Shown: piece after piece, positions 45,136-53,223 of the stretch | Numbering within the stretch: the first letter of the stretch is position 1 | How the letters are laid out: each line of letters starts with the position of its first letter | Source: Bacteroidales bacterium | Lineage (GTDB): Bacteria > Bacteroidota > Bacteroidia > Bacteroidales > UBA932 | Assembly: GCA_023227835.1 (NCBI GenBank) | Contig: JALOCI010000003.1 | Span: 58,485-122,484 of the forward strand | DNA: 64,000 nucleotides | Direction of reading: 5' to 3' | Position numbers and translations under genes: made by a program | The notes under the pieces: model-generated | Told to the model about the DNA's origin: nothing | The model's input: the letters and a program-made list of their open reading frames with translations, nothing else | Database searches by the model: none

Positions 45136-46422
45136 ATGAGCAAAGCAAATGGATTCGGCTCCTTCTCGAGGAACTTCTGGACAGCAATCATTATGGAATT
45201 CTTTGAAAGAGGTTCCTACTATTCCGTCATGTCAATTTTGTCAGTTTACCTGATACTTTCACCTGATGCGGGCGGGCTCGGTTTTTCAAAGGAGCAGGCA
45301 GGTTCCGTCCTGGGAATAATTCCGCCTCTGCTCTATCTCTTGCCGATAATTTCCGGTGCCATAGCGGAAAGATACGGTTACCGTAAAGTTTTGTTCTTTG
45401 CATTTTTATGTATTATTGCAGGTTATATGTTCGCTGGTATTTCTGCCACTTACGCAATGATACTGCTTTCACTACTGGTCTTGGCAACAGGTGCCGGATT
45501 CTTCAAGCCTGTCATCTCCGGAACTATTGCAAGATCAACCAATGAAAACAATTCAAGTCTCGGTTTCGGCATATACTACTGGTCTATAAACCTCGGCGCG
45601 TTTCTTTTTCCGCTCATCCTTGTCCCGATGCTGAAAAAAATATCCTACAGCTATATTTTTTACATGGCATCCATTGCCGGCATCATTCTCCTTTTACTTA
45701 ACATCTTTTTGTATCAAGAGCCGCAAAAAAGGCAATCGGACAAGAGTCTTCCTCAGGTATTCAAAGAGATGCTACTGGTGATAAAAGACTGGAAATTTCT
45801 GCTTATGATACTTATATATTCCGGCTTCTGGATTCTCTACTTTCAGATGTACGGGACTGTACTGTGGTATGTAAAGGATTACATGGATATGGCGCCTATA
45901 AACAATGTCGTAAATTCGTTTCTCTCTGTTTTTACAGTAAATCCATCATGGAAGTTCGACGTTGAACATGTGACTGTAATCAATGCAGGTGTCATTATAA
46001 TGTTGCAGCTTGTAGTCTCAAATCTGGTGAAAAACTGGAAAGCATTACCAACAATGATTATTGGCATCGGGTTAGGAACTGCTGGAATGTTCATTCTCTC
46101 ACTCTCTTCAGACCCGTGGGTGTTTATATTCGGCCTTATAACCTTCACTTTGGGAGAGATGACTACACATCCGAAATTTATATCATACATTGGATTGATT
46201 GCGCCATCTGACAAGAAAGCACTGTATCTCGGATACTCTTTTCTATACGGTGTTATAGGAAGCAGTGTCGGAGGATTTCTTGGTTCCCGCCTCTATGTGA
46301 AATATGTGGATAATTTGGGAAATCCATCACAATTATGGATGATTTTCTCTTGCATAGGAGCTGTCAGTATTGTCTCCCTGATACTTTACAATAAGATCAT
46401 AGCTACCAAAAAGATCAGTTGA
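45136..46422 (+). CDS. POT-family (proton-dependent oligopeptide) MFS transporter
   Basis: A 428-residue membrane protein with about twelve predicted helices. The proton-coupling motif E-x-x-E-R is present near the N-terminus (EFFERGSYYS, Glu21, Glu24, Arg25), as in PepT/DtpA peptide transporters, and a GAGFFKPVISG block follows in helix 4. Start set at ATG 45136 because of the promoter. It is slightly shorter than typical POT proteins and I see no PTR2 signature in full, so the substrate could be a di/tripeptide or something else. The end overlaps the convergent corA by 8 bases. Confidence 0.8.
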   Translation: MSKANGFGSFSRNFWTAIIMEFFERGSYYSVMSILSVYLILSPDAGGLGFSKEQAGSVLGIIPPLLYLLPIISGAIAERYGYRKVLFFAFLCIIAGYMFAGISATYAMILLSLLVLATGAGFFKPVISGTIARSTNENNSSLGFGIYYWSINLGAFLFPLILVPMLKKISYSYIFYMASIAGIILLLLNIFLYQEPQKRQSDKSLPQVFKEMLLVIKDWKFLLMILIYSGFWILYFQMYGTVLWYVKDYMDMAPINNVVNSFLSVFTVNPSWKFDVEHVTVINAGVIIMLQLVVSNLVKNWKALPTMIIGIGLGTAGMFILSLSSDPWVFIFGLITFTLGEMTTHPKFISYIGLIAPSDKKALYLGYSFLYGVIGSSVGGFLGSRLYVKYVDNLGNPSQLWMIFSCIGAVSIVSLILYNKIIATKKIS

Positions 46423-47368
46423 GCATTTTCTTCCGAAAGAAGATAAATGTCACTATCAATACGGCAACGACCATTATCAACATTATAAACAGAAAGTCCA
46501 TATTTCCGAATCCGGGAAGCTTGACATTCATCCCGAATACGCTGGCTATTAAGGTTGGAGGAAGAAATAATAAAGACACAAATGTAAAAATCTTCATAAT
46601 ACGGTTCTGTTCAAGGTTAATCAGACCGAGAACCGTGTTCTGCAGATATTCAAGTCTTTCAAAACTGAAGTTTGTATGGTTTATCAGGGAGTTAACGTCT
46701 TTGATGAGAACATCCAGTTTTGCAAAAAGGTCTCTCGGGAACTTGTCACTTTTCAGGATCCCGGATATCATCCTTTGCTTATCGACTATATTCTCTCTTA
46801 CCAACATTGTGTTTTCCTGTAACTGTGTTATATCCAGAAGAAGATCTTCTCCCATGGTTCCTCCCAGACTCACTTTTTTACTATATTGAGCAATCTCCTT
46901 GGACATCAACTCAATCATGTCAGCATCAAGGTCTATCCTGTTTTCAAGAATTCCGACTAAAATATGATACCCCGTCGGGAGTATCCGGTAATTAGCCATT
47001 ATACGGCGTTGAATATCGGTAAAGCTCCTTAGAGGCACGTGGCGTATGGTTACTATTATTCCTTCACACAGGATGAACGATACTGCCTCCATACTGTAAC
47101 TCTCAGGACCGGGTATAAGAAAGTTAGTGTTTGCGAATATTGTATTCTCTGTTTCAGAGTATCTCGATGAACTTTCAATCTCTTCTGCCTGAGCACGGCT
47201 TTGCAGGTTTGTATTGAGAAATTCCTCTATTGTTCTCTTCTCTTCTCCGGTAGGAGAAAAAAGATCAATCCACAAAACGTCGTCATAACCCAGATTGTCA
47301 AGAGCACTTATTTCATCAGTAGTTATTACCTGTCCTTTATTTTTGTAAAATATTTCGAGCATGGTCAA
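46415..47368 (-). CDS. corA: CorA-family divalent cation transporter
   Basis: A 317-residue CorA-type magnesium/cobalt channel: a soluble N-terminal domain (about residues 1-240) and two C-terminal transmembrane helices, the first ending in the selectivity motif GMN (FGMNVKLPGF). It forms pentamers in the inner membrane. A second in-frame Met (47362) is also possible as start. It lies 54 bp after mqnA on the same strand. Confidence 0.92.
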   Translation of the reverse strand: MTMLEIFYKNKGQVITTDEISALDNLGYDDVLWIDLFSPTGEEKRTIEEFLNTNLQSRAQAEEIESSSRYSETENTIFANTNFLIPGPESYSMEAVSFILCEGIIVTIRHVPLRSFTDIQRRIMANYRILPTGYHILVGILENRIDLDADMIELMSKEIAQYSKKVSLGGTMGEDLLLDITQLQENTMLVRENIVDKQRMISGILKSDKFPRDLFAKLDVLIKDVNSLINHTNFSFERLEYLQNTVLGLINLEQNRIMKIFTFVSLLFLPPTLIASVFGMNVKLPGFGNMDFLFIMLIMVVAVLIVTFIFFRKKMLN

Positions 47369-47422
47369 TTCCTTTAATGGTTTATAACTAAATCATCTAC
47401 CGTTAACTAAACGGCACAGGGT

Positions 47423-48190
47423 TTAGCCGAACCATCGGACTTTTGACTTTAACTCATCAAGGGCAAGCGACCAGAATTCAGCAAGACCTTTTCTTTTGTC
47501 CGCACTGAGATTAAACGACACATTCTCTGCAAGGTATTTCAATGCATACTCTTTATTGAATCCGTTAGAATATTTGTCTACTGCTTTGTCGATATTCATC
47601 ACTCCCAACCTGAGCGCATCATTGAACTCATTTACAAATGAGGGATCAAGATCTCTGTTGGCAGTCCAGCAAGCAAAGACAAAAGGAAGGTTGGTGAATT
47701 TTATCCACTCTTCTGCCAAGTCATATACATACTTGAAATCACCACCTTTTCTGAGTGCCTTGTCTCCTATCAGGAGGTAACTTTTCTCCGGATCAATTTC
47801 AGACTGAGAGAAATTATACGGGATATATTCGGGTGATATCTTCCAGAAACTTTTTGCCAATAATTTTGTCAACAACACAGATGTTCTTGACTCAGTATCA
47901 AGGAATATCTTATTTACCTGATTAATGGGGATTCCGCTGCATAATAAGACAGATGCGACCTTATCTTCTGCCCCTATACAGAAATCTGAGAAAATCAGGT
48001 TATTGTTTATTTCTGGTATGGCAGCAACCGGAACGATACTTATATCTGTAAGACCGCTAGCTAATTTATAAGCCGATTCAGCCGGTGTGGAAAACTCCAG
48101 ATCAATATACCTGCTTACGGGATGGTTTTGTAACCCGTAGACAAATGGAATTGTATTCAGATATGATATGGCTGATACACGGATGAGCAT
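47423..48190 (-). CDS. mqnA: Chorismate dehydratase MqnA (futalosine menaquinone pathway)
   Basis: A 255-residue periplasmic-binding-protein-like enzyme that dehydrates chorismate to 3-enolpyruvylbenzoate, the first step of the futalosine route to menaquinone. Family marks are RVSAISYLNTIPFVYG at the start and DISIVPVAAIPEI. This indicates menaquinone by the alternative (mqn) route rather than the men pathway; other mqn genes are not in the window. It has its own -7 box at 48229-48236. Confidence 0.93.
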   Translation of the reverse strand: MLIRVSAISYLNTIPFVYGLQNHPVSRYIDLEFSTPAESAYKLASGLTDISIVPVAAIPEINNNLIFSDFCIGAEDKVASVLLCSGIPINQVNKIFLDTESRTSVLLTKLLAKSFWKISPEYIPYNFSQSEIDPEKSYLLIGDKALRKGGDFKYVYDLAEEWIKFTNLPFVFACWTANRDLDPSFVNEFNDALRLGVMNIDKAVDKYSNGFNKEYALKYLAENVSFNLSADKRKGLAEFWSLALDELKSKVRWFG

Positions 48191-48228
48191 TACTTATCGG
48201 TTTTGTAGGGCGCTATTCAGGCCGGCCG

Positions 48229-48236
48229 CAAAGTTA
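48229..48236 (-). promoter_or_regulatory. -7 box (TAACTTTG) for mqnA
   Basis: Minus-strand TAACTTTG fits TAnnTTTG and overlaps the mntP stop codon, 38 nt before the mqnA start. The leader contains a GC-rich GCGGCCGGCC stretch. Confidence 0.4.
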
Positions 48237-48809
48237 AGATAAAATATTTAAATGCTCAACCAATATTTTCACACCAATAATTACAAGGATTATCCCTCCC
48301 AATATTTCGGACCTTTTCCCGGCCTTTATTCCAATCTTCCTTCCCCACTTCAATCCTATGGCAGAAGCGATAGCAGTTGTCAGGAAAATAGCCATAGCCG
48401 TTACAAAAATACGGGCTACCGGAATATCAATTACCGCAAGTGTAACACCGACAGCAAGAGCATCTATGCTTGTAGCAACTCCTGCAGCAATCATTATTTT
48501 AAAATTCCTTATGTCGATACATTTATCATCTTCAGCACTGGAAAAAGCCTCCCATATCATTTTACCGCCGATATAAAAAAGTACTGCAAAGGCAATCCAG
48601 TGATCCACACAACTGATCAGACTTTCAAGTCCGCTTCCCAGTAACCATCCGGCAAGAGTTAAAAATGACTGAATAAATGCAAAAGTCAGTGTAATCTTTA
48701 GAAATTCCGCCCGCTTTATCTGAGGCAGACATATTCCGGAAGAGAGAGAGACCGCAAATGTGTCGAAACAAAGTCCTACAGCCAGTATTATAATCTCCAG
48801 AAGATTCAT
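48234..48809 (-). CDS. mntP: Putative manganese efflux pump MntP
   Basis: A 191-residue membrane protein with six predicted helices; two DUF204 repeats are visible (LCFDTFAVSLSSGI and ATSIDALAVGVTLAV, with the membrane Asp residues of the family). MntP exports Mn2+. The ATG overlaps the TGA of the symporter gene by one base. No manganese riboswitch (yybP-ykoY) is seen, which fits its place at the end of an operon. Confidence 0.92.
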   Translation of the reverse strand: MNLLEIIILAVGLCFDTFAVSLSSGICLPQIKRAEFLKITLTFAFIQSFLTLAGWLLGSGLESLISCVDHWIAFAVLFYIGGKMIWEAFSSAEDDKCIDIRNFKIMIAAGVATSIDALAVGVTLAVIDIPVARIFVTAMAIFLTTAIASAIGLKWGRKIGIKAGKRSEILGGIILVIIGVKILVEHLNILS

Positions 48810-50308
48810 CAGGCCTTAACCTTACGCTCTCTTAATAGATACATAGCTGCAAATGTTATGAGACCGTTCATGATAAGAATTGTGAAACCAAATCCGAACC
48901 CGAGGAACTCTTTGCCGGCAAAGTCAAGGATATAGCACAAAAGAGGAGAGCCGAGAGCCACATAAGGCATATATCTATCCTTCACATTGTGCTTTGTCAG
49001 CAACCCGAAAAAGAAAAATCCCAGGAGAGGCCCATAAGTGTAAGAAGCGAGTAGGTAAACCAGATCGATAACTGTTTGGTTATTTACTGCGTAGAGGACA
49101 AGTATGATTATGAAAAACAACAATGCAAAGCCTGCATGAGCTAGTTGTCTGATATTCTGTTTTCTTTTTTCAGACAGGTCCTTTCTTTTGTTAAAGCCCA
49201 TGAAATCTATGCAAAACGATATGGTAAGGGATGTCAGTGCTCCTCCCGCACTAGGATATGAGGCAGAGATAAGGCCTATAATAAAGAATAATCCGACCCC
49301 AAGACCAAGATACTGACTCGCTATTACAGGGAAAAGTTTGTCCGTCTGTGCCTTTGTAAATACTCCAGCTGCATCTGCAAGGCCGATATTGTGCATTCCG
49401 CCGAGTTTGGAACTTACAAAAATTGCCAGAAGAGCACCCATCAAAAGGAAGAAAAAGTTTACAACAACGATTGTGATGCTGGTTGTATATATATTCTTCT
49501 TTGCTTCCCCTATGTTCTTACATGAAAGATTTTTCTGCATCATCTCCTGATCAAGGCCGGTCATTGCCACGGTTATAAACATTCCGCTGACGAACTGTTT
49601 GATAGCATTCGTCCCATGAGACCACTCCCAGTCAAACCAACTTGAATAATCAGTAGATGAAACGGCAGAGAGCATCTCTCCGAAATTCCAGCCCATGGCT
49701 TTTGAAATCGAGACTATAGTCAAAAATACGGCTAGCAGCATGAATGTTGTCTGAAGCACATCTGTCCATATTATTGTCTTTACTCCTCCCTTGAAGGTAT
49801 AAAGAAATATAAGCAGCATAAATATAAATGCAACAACCCAGAATGGAGTCGAACCCGCAGGAAGGAATGTGTGAAGCACAAGTACAACAACAAATATCCT
49901 AACGGCAGCACCCAGTACCCTCGATACCATAAATACCGATGCACCCGTCTTATAGGTAAAGAATCCGAAGCGATGCTCTAGATAGGTATATATTGATGTC
50001 AGATTCATCTTATAATACAGCGGTATCAGTACGGTAGCTATAATTATATATCCGACCACAAATCCCAGAACAAGAGGCATATAGTAGAAATTCTGATTCA
50101 ACACATTTCCCGGAACAGAGATAAATGTCACACCTGATATGGAGGTTCCTACCATACCATAGGCAACTATATACCAGGGAGATTTCTTATTGCCGGAGAA
50201 AAATGCTCCTGTGTCAGCTTTTCTTGATGTATACCACGATACTGCAAAGAGCATTATTGTGTAGACTGTAAAGGCTATTAGCAGCCAAGATACCGGGAAT
50301 TGATGCAT
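48809..50308 (-). CDS. Sodium:solute symporter (SSS family), candidate sugar or MurNAc importer
   Basis: A 499-residue symporter with about 13 predicted helices. SSS features include GMVGTSISGVTFISVPG near helix 2 and a GLDQEMMQKNLSC block. It sits in one transcript with murK, murQ and recR. Because MurK and MurQ handle N-acetylmuramic acid, this transporter may import MurNAc or a related amino sugar, much as a murT-murK-murQ set has been reported in Tannerella. Whether it is homologous to that MurT cannot be told here. Confidence 0.85.
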   Translation of the reverse strand: MHQFPVSWLLIAFTVYTIMLFAVSWYTSRKADTGAFFSGNKKSPWYIVAYGMVGTSISGVTFISVPGNVLNQNFYYMPLVLGFVVGYIIIATVLIPLYYKMNLTSIYTYLEHRFGFFTYKTGASVFMVSRVLGAAVRIFVVVLVLHTFLPAGSTPFWVVAFIFMLLIFLYTFKGGVKTIIWTDVLQTTFMLLAVFLTIVSISKAMGWNFGEMLSAVSSTDYSSWFDWEWSHGTNAIKQFVSGMFITVAMTGLDQEMMQKNLSCKNIGEAKKNIYTTSITIVVVNFFFLLMGALLAIFVSSKLGGMHNIGLADAAGVFTKAQTDKLFPVIASQYLGLGVGLFFIIGLISASYPSAGGALTSLTISFCIDFMGFNKRKDLSEKRKQNIRQLAHAGFALLFFIIILVLYAVNNQTVIDLVYLLASYTYGPLLGFFFFGLLTKHNVKDRYMPYVALGSPLLCYILDFAGKEFLGFGFGFTILIMNGLITFAAMYLLRERKVKA

Positions 50309-50322
50309 GATTATAGTTTTTA

Positions 50323-50943
50323 TTATTTAATTGGCACAAATGGTTGTCGGTTCTGAATCGATCTTCCAAGAGTAATTTCATCAGTGTACTCCAGTTCATC
50401 TCCAAATCCTATACCTCTTGCAATAGTACTTATCTTTATATTGAACTTGCTTAGTAATTTATAGAGATAGAATGATGTCGTCTCTCCCTCCATAGTAGTA
50501 CTGAGAACAATTAATACCTCTTTTACCTCCTCTTTTTCAGCCCTTTTTAAAAGCTGATCTACAGTAAGGTCTGAGGGGCCTATCCCATCCATCGGAGAGA
50601 TGATTCCGCCGAGAACATGATAAAGACCGTTGTACTGCATTGTATTCTCAATGCTTATTACATCCCTGACATTTTCTACTACACATATTATGGATGAATC
50701 TCGTTTTGTATCACTACAGATATCACAGATATCGTTGTCTGATATCATGCTGCAATTTTTACAAAACTTCGTCTCTTTACTTAATTTGATGATAGACTGG
50801 CCGAACCGTTCGACATTATCCTTAGGTTGCTTAAGCAGATGAAGCGCGAATCTGAGTGCGCTTTTGCGGCCGACACCAGGCAGGGAAGACAACTCATCAA
50901 CTGCGTCTTGAAGTAATCTGGAGGGATAATTACGGGAGTACAT
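50323..50943 (-). CDS. recR: Recombination protein RecR
   Basis: A 206-residue RecR: N-terminal helix-hairpin-helix (ELSSLPGVGRKSALRFALHLL), a Cys4 zinc finger (CKNCSMI..CDIC), a Toprim domain (IICVVENVRDV) and a C-terminal Walker-B-like part. It works with RecO and RecF at single-strand gaps. It starts directly after the murQ stop codon, with no gap, and lies 14 bp before the symporter. Confidence 0.96.
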   Translation of the reverse strand: MYSRNYPSRLLQDAVDELSSLPGVGRKSALRFALHLLKQPKDNVERFGQSIIKLSKETKFCKNCSMISDNDICDICSDTKRDSSIICVVENVRDVISIENTMQYNGLYHVLGGIISPMDGIGPSDLTVDQLLKRAEKEEVKEVLIVLSTTMEGETTSFYLYKLLSKFNIKISTIARGIGFGDELEYTDEITLGRSIQNRQPFVPIK

Positions 50944-51765
50944 CTACCCTCTTTTATTTATAGAATTAAAAAAGTCAACAGCTTTTCTAACAGAACCGTT
51001 ATTTAACAGAAGAGATTTTGCATATTCATAGTCATCCGAACCAATCTCTTCCATAATCATTTTAGTACCACGGTCAACCAATTTTGCATTTGTGAGCTGC
51101 ATGTCTACCATTTTATTTCCCTTGACATGACCGAGCTTTATCATAGAAGCCGTTGATATCATATTCAGGATAAGTTTCTGAGCAGTACCGGACTTCATTC
51201 TTGTGCTACCTGTAACAAACTCAGGTCCTACTATGGCAACTATAGGGATTTCAACCTCAGCTGCCAATGGAGAATCAGGGTTACATGTAACGCAAGCTGT
51301 AAGAATGCCCCTTTTCCTGGCCTCTTTTACTGCACCGATGACATATGGAGTAGTTCCCGAAGCAGCGATTCCGACTACCACGTCATCCTGATCCACACCA
51401 TATTGCTGCATGTCAAGCCAACCTCCTTCAAAACTGTCTTCGGCAGCCTCCACAGCTCTTCTTATAGCCTTGTCTCCTCCGGCAATAAGACCTATCATAA
51501 GGTCATACGGAGCTCCGAAAGTCGGTGGAATTTCAGAAGCATCCAATATTCCAAGTCTCCCGCTGGTACCGGCTCCAAGATAGAACACCCTTCCTCCGTT
51601 TTGTATTCTGGACACTATTCCGTCAACAAGTGCCTCTATCTGCGGTATACACAGTTCAACAGCATTAGGGACGGTCTTATCCTCCCGGTTTATATTCTCA
51701 AGAAGCTCTTTTGTTGACATTCTGTCAAGGTCACTATACTTTGATGATTGTTCTGTTACCTTCAT
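50944..51765 (-). CDS. murQ: N-acetylmuramic acid 6-phosphate etherase MurQ
   Basis: A 273-residue SIS-domain etherase that removes D-lactate from MurNAc-6-phosphate to give GlcNAc-6-phosphate. It has GAGTSGRLGILDASEIPPTFG (active-site loop) and VTGSTRMKSGTAQKLILN. It lies 8 bp after the kinase gene, and together they form a MurNAc salvage pathway. Confidence 0.95.
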   Translation of the reverse strand: MKVTEQSSKYSDLDRMSTKELLENINREDKTVPNAVELCIPQIEALVDGIVSRIQNGGRVFYLGAGTSGRLGILDASEIPPTFGAPYDLMIGLIAGGDKAIRRAVEAAEDSFEGGWLDMQQYGVDQDDVVVGIAASGTTPYVIGAVKEARKRGILTACVTCNPDSPLAAEVEIPIVAIVGPEFVTGSTRMKSGTAQKLILNMISTASMIKLGHVKGNKMVDMQLTNAKLVDRGTKMIMEEIGSDDYEYAKSLLLNNGSVRKAVDFFNSINKRG

Positions 51766-51773
51766 TTCTTTGT

Positions 51774-52607
51774 TTATTTGGTTAAGTGGTACTCAACTAG
51801 CCCATCTATGGGTGATTTCAAAATTTTTCCTAATGTAATGCCTTGTTCAGAAGCAACCTTTTTTATCTCATCAGAATAGTAGTATGCCACAGATCCTACA
51901 ATGTTTAACGGATAAAGTTTATAATCGTATTGCATTATATTGCGTGTTATAAAATCCTCAAAGCTTTGTTTGAGTAGCTTTTGGATATATGGATTGCTCT
52001 TATTCTCATATATAAAAGGAGAGAAAGAAGCCAGAAATCTGTTCGGGTACGGCTGTCTGTAAACTTTTTCCACTATGATACCATAATTAAGCCCAAACTG
52101 ATTATCGAATTTCTCTCGTATATCCTGCGGAATTTGTCTCTTTAAATAATCCGACAGAAATTTTTTGCCTATAACGGCGCCACTACCCTCATCGCCAAGA
52201 ATGAAACCGCAGGCAGGGACATTGTCCTTTATTGCTTTTCCATCATAAAAACAAGAGTTTCCACCCGTACCAAGTATGGCTGCAATACCCGGTTTATGTC
52301 CGCACAGTGCTCTGGCTGCTGCCAGCAAGTCGGTATATGCAGAAACATCAACCCCGGGGAACACATTTTTGAAACACTCACATAAAGCCCCGGTTTTTTC
52401 AGGGGTAACTCCTGCTCCGTAAAAATGAATTTCATTGACAGTCCCGGATATGTTTGGCAACAGATTTTTCCTTAACTCCTCAACGATTTGCTCTTCGCTC
52501 TGGTAATAAGGATTTATACCCGGAGTCGTTATCTCTTTTACTGTTCCTTCATTTCCTATAGCTCTCCAGTCTATTTTTGTTGAGCCGCTGTCAGCAATTA
52601 GTAGCAT
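51774..52607 (-). CDS. murK: BadF/BadG-type amino-sugar kinase, probable MurNAc/GlcNAc kinase MurK
   Basis: A 277-residue ASKHA-fold kinase: phosphate-1 loop IADSGSTKIDW, phosphate-2 GTGGNSCFYDG, and GFILGDEGSGAVIG, as in N-acetylglucosamine kinases of the BcrAD/BadFG family. Next to murQ it most likely phosphorylates MurNAc (and perhaps GlcNAc) at C6, as described for MurK. It heads the operon murK-murQ-recR-symporter-mntP and has a promoter at 52626-52658. Confidence 0.85.
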   Translation of the reverse strand: MLLIADSGSTKIDWRAIGNEGTVKEITTPGINPYYQSEEQIVEELRKNLLPNISGTVNEIHFYGAGVTPEKTGALCECFKNVFPGVDVSAYTDLLAAARALCGHKPGIAAILGTGGNSCFYDGKAIKDNVPACGFILGDEGSGAVIGKKFLSDYLKRQIPQDIREKFDNQFGLNYGIIVEKVYRQPYPNRFLASFSPFIYENKSNPYIQKLLKQSFEDFITRNIMQYDYKLYPLNIVGSVAYYYSDEIKKVASEQGITLGKILKSPIDGLVEYHLTK

Positions 52608-52625
52608 CTTAAATTATTTAATGGG

Positions 52626-52658
52626 CAAAAGTACGTTTTTTGGTATTTTAATGCAAGT
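52626..52658 (-). promoter_or_regulatory. Promoter for the murK operon
   Basis: Minus-strand TACTTTTG at 52626-52633 (fits TAnnTTTG) with CTTG 21 nt upstream (52655-52658). Start codon 18 nt downstream. It lies between the end of pnuT and murK, so murK is separable from the thiamine unit. Confidence 0.5.
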
Positions 52659-52659
52659 A

Positions 52660-53208
52660 TCATGCTATTTTTCGCCAATGTCTGTATCCGATCAAAGCGG
52701 CGAGAAGATAAACGACATATAGAAAAACTGTAGGGTAAAGCCCCTGACTCGCATAGAGATAAATTGCCACAGCATTGTTGATGATCCATACAATCCAGTT
52801 TTCACTATGCTTACCGGTAACCCAATATGTCGCCAACAGACTGAGTACGGCTATAAGAGAGTCTGTATATGGCATCGGGTCTGAGCTGTAATTAATAAGA
52901 ATAAGTGTGACAACCACATATAAAAGAGTTGCTGAAAGGATTGACAGAAACATTTTTTTCCAGCCAAGGGAATTGACTTTAGGAGAATTCTCTTCATCTG
53001 CAGCCTTACCCCATACAATCCACCCATATATGCTCATGAGTAAAAAACATACCTGAAGAATTGCAGCGGCATACAATCCTGAATCCAGAAAAACGGTCAC
53101 GTAGATAAGGGCGGAAATTCCGCCCACTATCCACATTGATTTTTTTTGAATTATCTCCAGATATACATATAACAAACCGGCTATTGCCCCCGCAATTTCG
53201 ACTAACAT
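52660..53208 (-). CDS. pnuT: PnuC-family transporter, probable thiamine transporter PnuT
   Basis: A 182-residue membrane protein with about seven helices and PnuC-family marks (WIVGGISALIYV, LMSIYGWIVWG, and ENWIVWIINNAVAIYLY). PnuC proteins carry nicotinamide riboside, PnuT carries thiamine. Here it follows, 15 bp later, a TonB-dependent receptor controlled by a TPP riboswitch, which identifies it as PnuT rather than PnuC. It would move thiamine across the inner membrane. Confidence 0.9.
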   Translation of the reverse strand: MLVEIAGAIAGLLYVYLEIIQKKSMWIVGGISALIYVTVFLDSGLYAAAILQVCFLLMSIYGWIVWGKAADEENSPKVNSLGWKKMFLSILSATLLYVVVTLILINYSSDPMPYTDSLIAVLSLLATYWVTGKHSENWIVWIINNAVAIYLYASQGLYPTVFLYVVYLLAALIGYRHWRKIA

Positions 53209-53223
53209 ATATACTTATTTAAT

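Noticed and set aside
52660..53208. PnuC nicotinamide riboside transporter.
   Set aside because: The TPP riboswitch and paired TonB receptor point to thiamine (PnuT).
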